This document shows, in pieces, positions 57,227-64,000 of a stretch of 64,000 bases of DNA (within the stretch, counting starts at the first letter, position 1; each line of letters opens with the position of its first letter). The stretch comes from Lamellibrachia satsuma (Eukaryota; Annelida; Polychaeta; Sabellida; Siboglinidae), in assembly GCA_033239005.1 (NCBI GenBank), contig BSQZ01000001.1, forward strand, positions 5,567,501 to 5,631,500, given 5' to 3'. Both the position numbers and the translations under genes were made by a program. Under the pieces are notes generated by a model that had not been told where the DNA came from, made no database searches, and saw only the letters and a program-made list of their open reading frames with translations.

Positions 57227-57306
57227 ATGCTGAAGCACAACTAATAAGCAATTCACAACCTTAAGACCCCCTCAACTCATTCAGCCCCTCACAAATCAGG
57301 GTCAAG

Positions 57307-57444
57307 TGTGTAGTGTGTGAATAATCTAAGTAATGTGTAGTGTGTGAATAATCTAAGTAATGTGTAGTGTGTGAATAATCTAAGTAATGTGTAGTGTGTG
57401 AATAATCTAAGTAATGTGTAGTGTGTGAATAATCTAAGTAATGT
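57307..57444. repeat. 27-bp tandem repeat, five copies
   Basis: GTGTAGTGTGTGAATAATCT plus AAGTAAT, almost identical copies. Confidence 0.96.
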
Positions 57445-57542
57445 GCACAGTTGGTTTAATGAGACTGTGCTTTTGTTAATATCATCAAAGCATTGACTCT
57501 GATCGTTAGATCTAGTAACTTGTGAAAGTGTGAATAACTATA

Positions 57543-58022
57543 GAGTCTATAGAGCTGGGCCACTTATGTCATATTCTATAAAGCTGGGCCACTTATGTCA
57601 TACTTTGTAGAGCTGGGCCACTTATGTCATAGTCTATAGAGCTGGGCCACTTATGTCATAGTCTATAGAGCTGGGCCACTTATGTCAGTCTATAGAGCTG
57701 AGCCACTTATGTCATAGTCTATAGAGCTGGGCCACTTATGTTATAGTCTGTAGAGCTGGGCCACTTATGTCATACTCTGTAGAGCTGGGCCACTTATGCC
57801 GTAGTCTATAGAGCTGGGCCACTTATGTCATAGTCTTTAAAGCTGGGCCATTTATATTATAGTCTGTAGAGCTGGGCCACTTATGTCTTGGTCTGTACAG
57901 CTGCACCACTTATGTCATAGTCTGTAGAGTTGGGCCACTCGTGTCATATTCTATACAGCTGGACCACTTTTGTCAGTCTATAGATCTGGGCCACTTATGT
58001 CATAGTCTATAGAGCTGGGACA
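57543..58022. repeat. Minisatellite, 29 bp unit, about 17 copies
   Basis: TCTATAGAGCTGGGCCACTT plus ATGTCATAG; some copies lack 3-4 bp. Confidence 0.95.
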
Positions 58023-58235
58023 CTTTTGTTGTTTTTTTGGCTGAATTTTAAATGGATCCAGTCAAAAATAATGTAGTTTGGCTGATGATTTCATCAAAAC
58101 TATATGTGTAACATTTACACAAGCTAGCATGTGTAGTGAATACTAGATTAGAATTATTCTAAAACATGTCAAATTAAAACAATGGTATTGAGGTACAACC
58201 TTGAAGCGACACTGTTACCTTCCAGCCATCAATAA

Positions 58236-58398
58236 TTAGCAGTAATGACCACAGTACACGTACATGAGATTCTGATTTTGGGGTCCAATCACAAGAGTCG
58301 GGTCCGGTCCTTTCGCCAGAGTTCTGTTTGGTGAAATATATTCTTGCAGCGTCTTTTTGACAGTTGGTAGCTTTGGTGCTTTTGGTTTCCTCTGAGCT
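58236..58398 (-). CDS. Candidate terminal exon of an unidentified gene
   Basis: On the minus strand a good acceptor, CATTTCTCCCCACAG, precedes a frame that, after one split-codon base, reads AQRKPKAPKLPTVKKTLQEY, ISPNRTLAKGPDPTLVIG, PQNQNLMYVYCGHYC and TAA. Composition (basic Pro/Lys start, then compact hydrophobic end) looks protein-like. An alternative frame is open longer because the neighbouring repeat is open, but it looks less natural. No match is recognised. A possible upstream exon is at 60255-60313 (MEQAPADKVMMADSLCDVLQ), but I see no good donor for it. Confidence 0.4.
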
Positions 58399-58441
58399 CT
58401 GTGGGGAGAAATGAATGTTTATGTTGACCACATGTATGAAG

Positions 58442-58905
58442 GACATTTGATCACAAGACATTTGGTCACACAGCATTTGATCACAAGACATTTGGTCACA
58501 CAGCATTTGATCACAAGACATTTGATCACAAGACATTTGGTCACACAGCATTTGATCACAAGACATTTGGTCATACAGCATTTGATCACAAGACATTTGG
58601 TCACACAGCATTTGATCACAAGACATTTGGTCACACAGCATTTGATCACAAGACATTTGGTCACACAGCATTTGATCACAAGACATTTGGTCATACAGCA
58701 TTTGATCACAAGACATTTGGTCACACAGCATTTGATCACAAGACATTTGGTCACACAGCATTTGATCACAAGACATTTGGTCACACAGCATTTGTTCACA
58801 AGACATTTGGTCACACAGCATTTGATCACAAGACATTTGGTCACACAGCATTTGATCACAAGACATTTGGTCACACAGCATTAGATCACAAGACATTTGG
58901 TCACA
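58442..58905. repeat. 30-bp array, about 15.5 copies
   Basis: ACAAGACATTTGGTCACACA plus GCATTTGATC. The period is a multiple of 3 and contains no stop in several frames on either strand, which produces long false ORFs. It starts about 40 bp upstream (on the minus strand) of the candidate exon acceptor. Confidence 0.97.
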
Positions 58906-59296
58906 TAATGCAAGGGTCAACATTTGGCCACAGTTTTCTTATAGAACTCACAAAACTTCAACAGAAACCTTTCTTAAGACGTTTTACAGTGTCTGGTCTT
59001 TTTATGTTAGTTATGTTTCGCAGTCTATTTGTACAAATGTACACCGAGCAGGGGAGTCCAGACATGGGGGAAATTAAAATGTATTAATAAAATTACAATT
59101 AACTCAGAAATTATCAAGTTAAATTAACCTCACATGTTCAGGTCAATTAAATTAAATTGACAATTAACTTTAATTAATTAGTTCATGAGATATTAACCTG
59201 TCCAATATGAATAAATGTATTTATGTTAAAAATCCCATAATGACACCATTAGCAAATTTTATTCAGTGAATAAAGCATCAAAGAATATAGGGAGTG

Positions 59297-60243
59297 ACTT
59301 GGGGCAGTCGTGGGTAAGATGTTGCAGGTGTGGGGTGGTCATGGGTAAGATGTTGTGGGTGTGCGGTGGTCGTGGGTAAGATGTTGCGGGTGTGCGGTGG
59401 TCATGGGTAAGATGTTGTAGGTGTGGGGTGGTCAAAAGTAAGATGTTGCGGGTGTGGGGTGGTCAAAAGTAAGATGTTGTGGGTGTGGTGTGGTCGTGGG
59501 TAAGATGTTGCAGGTGTGAGGTGGTAAAAAGTAAGATGTTGTGGGTGTGGGGTGGTCGTGGGTAAGATGTTGCGTGTGTCGGGTGGTCATGGGTAAGATG
59601 TTGCGGGTGTGGGGTGGTCGTGGGTAAGAAGTTGCGAGTGTGGGGTGGTCGTGGGTATGATGTTGTGGGTGTGGGGTGGTCGTGGGTAAGATGTTGCGGG
59701 TGTGGGGTGGTCATGGGTAAGATGTAGCGGGTGTGGGGTGGTCGTGGGTAAGATGTTGTGGGTGTGGGGTGGTCATGGGTAAGATGTTGCAGGTGTGGGG
59801 TGGTCGTGGGTAAGATGTTGTGGGTGTGCGGTGGTCGTGGGTAAGATGTTGCGGGTGTGCGGTGGTCATGGGTAAGATGTTGCAGGTGTGGGGTGGTCAA
59901 AAGTAAGATGTTGCGGGTGTGGGGTGGTCAAAAGTAAGATGTTGTGGGTGTGGGGTGGTCATAGGTAAGATGTTGCGGGTGTGGGGTGGTCAAAAGTAAG
60001 ATGTTGTGGGTGTGGTGTGGTTGTGGGTAAGATGTTGCGTGTGTCGGGTGGTCGTGGGTAAGATGTTGCGGGTGTGGGGTGGTCATGGGTAAGATATTGT
60101 GGGTGTGGGGTGGTCGTGGGGAAGATGTTGCGGGTGTGGGGTGGTCGTGGGTAAGATGTTGCGGGTGTGGGGTGGTTGTGGGGAAGATGTTGTGGGTGTG
60201 GTATGGTTGTGGGTAAGTTGTTGCGGGCGTGGGGTGGTCATGG
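59297..60243. repeat. G-rich 31-bp minisatellite, about 30 copies
   Basis: GGGTAAGATGTTGCGGGTGT plus GGGGTGGTCGT with many small variants (CAAAAGTAAG in place of GTGGGTAAG). The plus strand has four or five G-runs in each unit. Confidence 0.95.
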
Positions 60244-60404
60244 GCGTTGGTGACTGAAGTACATCACATAGAGAGTCAGCCATCATTACTTTGTCAGCTG
60301 GAGCCTGCTCCATTGTGTTCTAGGCCAGTTAACCCATTAACTACTATTAGAGACACCACAGCCCCTAACACCTGGTAGCATTAGAAGAGCACACTGCAAG
60401 ACTG

Positions 60405-60525
60405 AGGACAGGACAACTGGCCTGCACCAGCCTCTGGCCTGTGTGACCAGCCAGCCAAATGGCCAGCGGGCCAACCAAACAGCCAGCCAAATGGTCAGCG
60501 GGCCAACCAAATAGCCAGCCCTCCA
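60405..60525. repeat. Short CCAGCCAAATGGCCAG-type repeats
   Basis: Three to four imperfect copies with ACCAAACAGCCAGCC and AGCGGGCCAACC. Confidence 0.8.
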
Positions 60526-61382
60526 TAGTTTTATATACTGTGCAAACTAACTAATCTCTCTTTAAACAGCACATGTGAATGGGGATATTATGGACTTCTT
60601 GAAACAGACAAACAATTTGCTATATCTAGAGGTGGGGGAAACTGTTACTTATTTTGGTGACACTGTCAGATCCCAGGGCCCCCATCTTATCTGATGGCTA
60701 AATATATCAAATAAATCGGTGAAAAATCTGAGTGGTTTCTATCTTTTTTGTGAACTAGGGCTAACAAGTGGGATTTCTGAGTGAAAAACCAGTTTTTAAC
60801 ATATTTCCATCAATTATAGGGCTACAATCATGATTTATCTATCTAATCATGTTTTTTTAGACACAAGGAATCAATTAAAATCATATTCAAAAGCCTAATA
60901 CTTGTCACTTTTATGAAAATTGCATTTATTATTGAAAAATAGGCTTCCATCAGGTAAAATAGTTTTCATCATTTGTCTTTTATTTTTGGTCATAAAGTTA
61001 TGGTTAATCAGTACACACCTATGTTTTCAGTCATGAGAAACTCATTTAGATACTCTCTGAACCCCCTAATCCATTCCTATATATGTTTTGATCAACTCGT
61101 GACAACGACATTGATATACAGTGTTCATGTCTACTAGCAGTCTCTTCAAGACAGGTTGACAGCAGTTGTGATGTCATTGCAATTGGTTAATTAGAAGCTA
61201 TACTTCTCGAGAAAGACACCACCCAGTCCCCAACTGGCTTTACAGAATGAAATTACTTGCATTCTACTTCAACAGAATCCCCGGGTGTCGGATATCAATA
61301 TTGATAATTATGGCCATCCAGGTGGATATGGTGCATATGGTCAAAGACAAATATGACAATTGAGTCATTATCAGTTGAGGTG

Positions 61383-61482
61383 CAGTACCCAATGTACCAG
61401 TACCCAATGTACCAGTACCCAAATGTACCAGTACCCAAATGTACTAGTACCCAATGTACCAGTACCCAATGTACCAGATGTT
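61383..61482. repeat. 14-bp repeat, about seven copies
   Basis: CAGTACCCAATGTAC with one-base A variants. Confidence 0.93.
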
Positions 61483-61675
61483 TTCTCCATTTTCTTCACC
61501 AAAGTGTCACACATAGTTGATTCAATTCAATTGCATTGACCAATTGCCGTTGTTCACTTTTTTGTTTCTCTGCCTGACACACCTCCGGGTGCATGCTGAA
61601 GAATGTCTATCACTGACTGGTGGACTAGCGCAGGCCTGTTGCTGATAATGAATACTCCATACAAGATTTGCCATC

Positions 61676-62470
61676 CAAGCCAAAGGCCCAGATGGCAAGT
61701 GGACAAGGAAGCCATTGGCTTATCGAGAGTCCAACAATGTTCATCTACTTATAACCCGCCCTCCTGAGATATGTGTCAACCTTGTTTTTAAACATATTCA
61801 CGCTGCTAGCAGTTACACAATCTGTAGACAATTTGTTCCATTCATTTATTGTCCTCTGTGAGAACGAGTGCTTCCTGATGTCCAATCTACATTGATCCTT
61901 TACTAATTTTACCTCATGTCCTCTAGTTCTGCTATCCTTCTTGAGTGAGAAAAACATATTTCTATCAATATTTTCATATCAATATCTTAAAAACTTCAAT
62001 CTGATCTCCTCTTAACCTCCTTGTCTCTAGAGTTGTTAAACCACATTCTTTCAGGCATTCTTCATAACTAAGGTCTCTAAGTTCTGGAATCATTTTAGTT
62101 GCTCTCCTTTGTTTAAGACTCTGTCGGTCATCCTAAATATCGAATCCCCCACAAACACCCTCGCTCTCTTCCTCACCCCCTCTATCACTGCTGCTGTTCC
62201 CTTCCCACCATTGCCACAACGAGCAGCTTCAGCTCTTCCAACTCCACCTCTAGTTCCTTCATCTTCGTACATCCCCTACACTCAAAACTAAAACTATCTG
62301 CCTGGACCTCAGCCCAGGACTTCTCGCACCCAGACTTGACGAAGTCCACCTAGTTACTGCAACTGCCACAAATTAAGTGCCTTGTGGCCTTTAACTGCCG
62401 TTTGCACAGTGCCATCATACAATTTAGTTTTAATTAGTTTGCTACGTTAGCCTTGAATAAGGCTGTTTTT
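61676..62470 (-). mobile_element. CR1-group LINE with a large internal deletion (ORF1 start fused to ORF2 end)
   Basis: Minus strand: ORF1 begins at 62415 (MALCKRQLKATRH), continues with DFVKSGCEKSWAEVQADSFS, KRARVFVGDSIFRMTDRVL and stops being ORF1 at about 62108. Directly after, RATKMIPELRD starts the ORF2 C-terminus, to DTYLRRAGYK (61745) and the family 3' UTR. GDS of the hydrolase motif is intact in this copy. About 4 kb (rest of ORF1, endonuclease and most of RT) is absent compared with the expected full element. Confidence 0.85.
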
Positions 62471-62479
62471 GTGATCAAA

Positions 62480-63185
62480 AGAACACTTTAGGCTAATATA
62501 CTTGCTAACTATGTCTTCTATTAAGCTCGCATGATAAAAAAACCTGCCACCTAGCGAATACGGAGAACACTGTGTAACAAAACAACGAAATCAGTGCGTA
62601 CTAATTTACGCTAAAATCCTGCTGTTAATTCCTTTTTACCGAAAACGTTTACTACCACTATGTCAGATATTACCTTATGTATGTAATTTAAGTAAATATA
62701 TCAATTTATCTTATATATATATTATATACACTTCAGTACTAATCCACCACCACCCAACTAGTTGGTTACTACTCTTCCAAGCAATAAAAACTAAATCTTT
62801 AACATTCTATGACGAAGAAGTTTTGTTTTCATGATTAATTATTTTACACAAATAAATTATTTTACAGACAGCTTGATAAAACTTCTTTCAACATTTTCTG
62901 TTATTATTAACCGGTTTTTCAATTTTAAATAACATTTTCTGGCAATGTAAATCAACAAAAGTAGCTAGGTTATATTGTTAATGGTGTTACTGTCAAACCA
63001 TGATTGCTAAATGACCTCCATTTTTTGGAGGTAAATTTACTGGACACTGCCAGATTTGTTAGAAATTCATATATTTAATAATAAACAGCTTAGCAAATGT
63101 GTTTCCAAACTGTATTAATTAAAAGCCTGTGAAATTACATTGGGCCATGGTGTATAGGTATTAGGTGTCATACAAGTAATGTAAC
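62480..63185. other. Interior of the inverted-repeat element, no gene
   Basis: AT-rich DNA; possibly includes the 5' UTR of the CR1 copy next to 62470. Confidence 0.45.
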
Positions 63186-63189
63186 ATTA

Positions 63190-63541
63190 CTTGTGTGGCA
63201 CTTATATTTAACTTGTCTGGCACTTATATTTCACTTGTCTGGCACTTATACTTCACTTGTGTGGCACTTATACTTCACTTGTCTGGCACTTACATTTCAC
63301 TTGACTAGCACTTATATTTCACTTGTCTGGCATTATATATCACTTGTGTGGCACTTATACTTCACTCGTCTGGCACTTATACTTCACTTGTGTGGCACTT
63401 ATACTTCACTTGTCTGGCACTTATACTTCACTTGTGTGGCACTTATACTTCACTTGTCTGGCACTTATACTTCACTTGTCTGGCACTTATACTTCGCTTG
63501 TCTGGTACTTATATTTCATTTGTCTGGCACTTATATTTCAT
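63190..63541. repeat. 22-bp array, about 16 copies
   Basis: TGTCTGGCACTTATACTTCA plus CT, with GTGTGG variants. Confidence 0.96.
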
Positions 63542-64000
63542 ACGTTACATAGTTAAATATTTTTGCTTTCCTTTATATTTTGGTATTACATAAGTATGCT
63601 GATTTATGAATCATTTGGAAATTTTATTTTATGAAAATTTGTATTACATGTGTGATATTAAAATTCTACTTTAAAAAATATAGAAAATGCTATTTTAATG
63701 AAAGTGGCTAGTCTTAGGCTTTTGAATATGCTTTTAATGAATTCCTTGTGTCTATAAATGTAGGATTAGATATGTAAGTTATGATTGTAGGCCTATAATT
63801 TAAAAAATTATGCCAAAAACTAGTTTTTCATTCGAAAATCGCATTTTTTAAGCAAAAAAAGCAAGAAATCACGTGGATTTGTCAGATTAAAATAAAAAAT
63901 TGTATTTTCTTTCTCCTGACAGATTAGGTCATCAAATAAAATAGGAGCCCTTGGATTTGAAACATTTACCTTTTTCCCCCACCTATATCCAACCTGCAAT

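Larger units (their letters stand above)
60630..63984. mobile_element. 3.35-kb element with about 300-bp inverted ends
   Basis: The left end (60630-60927) and right end (63685-63984, reverse complement) share AGGTGGGGGAAA, then GGGCCCCCATCTTATCTGAT/GGGCTCCTATTTTATTTGAT, GAAAAACCAGTTTTTAACAT/GAAAAACTAGTTTTTGGCAT, CTACAATCAT, TATCTAATC, AGACACAAGGAAT and ATATTCAAAAGCCTAA in the same order. Interior holds a CR1 copy and two arrays but no transposase. Family unknown. Confidence 0.8.

Noticed and set aside
58442..58905. CRISPR-like regular 30-bp repeats
   Set aside because: Units are contiguous with no spacers, and the genome is eukaryotic. The same holds for the arrays at 8121, 29187 and 59297.
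58174..58923. 249-codon minus-strand ORF (CDQMSCDQML repeats)
   Set aside because: Open only because the 30-bp unit is a multiple of 3 without stops; only the non-repeat exon candidate at 58236-58398 was kept, in another frame.
60255..60313. First coding exon MEQAPADKVMMADSLCDVLQ (minus)
   Set aside because: Protein-like but there is no convincing donor and the frame runs into a minisatellite; only mentioned with the 58236-58398 exon.

Overview
This is a eukaryotic, almost certainly marine-invertebrate, nuclear genome window. Coding DNA sits in small exons with GT-AG introns. The intergenic and intronic DNA is AT-rich and packed with non-LTR retrotransposons, cut-and-paste element remnants, a tRNA-derived SINE and more than twenty minisatellites. 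A Methuselah/secretin-type receptor together with CR1/RTE LINEs and a Polinton-type capsid module fits a lophotrochozoan or other marine invertebrate. The sequence alone does not settle the phylum.

The one complete host gene is on the + strand, 25105-48873. Seven exons encode a 272-residue glutamate-cysteine ligase regulatory (modifier) subunit, GCLM. All six introns have GT-AG ends, the phases agree, and the exons sum to 819 nt. A class-B-type seven-transmembrane receptor (1945-3348, with in-frame sequence upstream interrupted by one TGA) lies at the left. Two possible terminal exons of unidentified genes are on the - strand (50755-50989 and 58236-58398).

Layout: 1-1450, degraded LINE (-). 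1752-3348, receptor. 3.7-8.6 kb, minisatellites and a tRNA-derived SINE. 9.4-13.2 kb, a hAT transposase remnant followed by an L2-like LINE that contains an RTE LINE bounded by an exact 13-bp target duplication. 15.9-19.6 kb, CR1 copies, a possible short LTR with a primer-binding site, and an RTE tail with a long AAGT array. 19.8-22.6 kb, a decayed Polinton/Maverick-like module (integrase with chromodomain, membrane protein, capsid-module protein, minor and major capsid, adenain-like protease), cut at its right end by a 120-bp MITE. 24-25 kb, a degraded RT, then the GCLM promoter side. 25.2-48.7 kb, GCLM introns holding at least six terminal-inverted-repeat elements, LINE fragments and arrays. 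49-60 kb, minisatellite after minisatellite. 60.6-64.0 kb, a 3.35-kb element with about 300-bp inverted ends.

The most notable signals are these: the intron-5 acceptor of GCLM is the last unit of an 18-copy, 28-bp array in which most units carry the same TTGCAG; a 1.8-kb, 37-bp satellite grew out of a reverse-transcriptase coding segment; a SINE whose B-box region is amplified; a MITE copy with a newborn 13-bp array; and a TIR-minisatellite-TIR element. Together they suggest a genome in which short local sequences, including functional ones, are repeatedly amplified in tandem.
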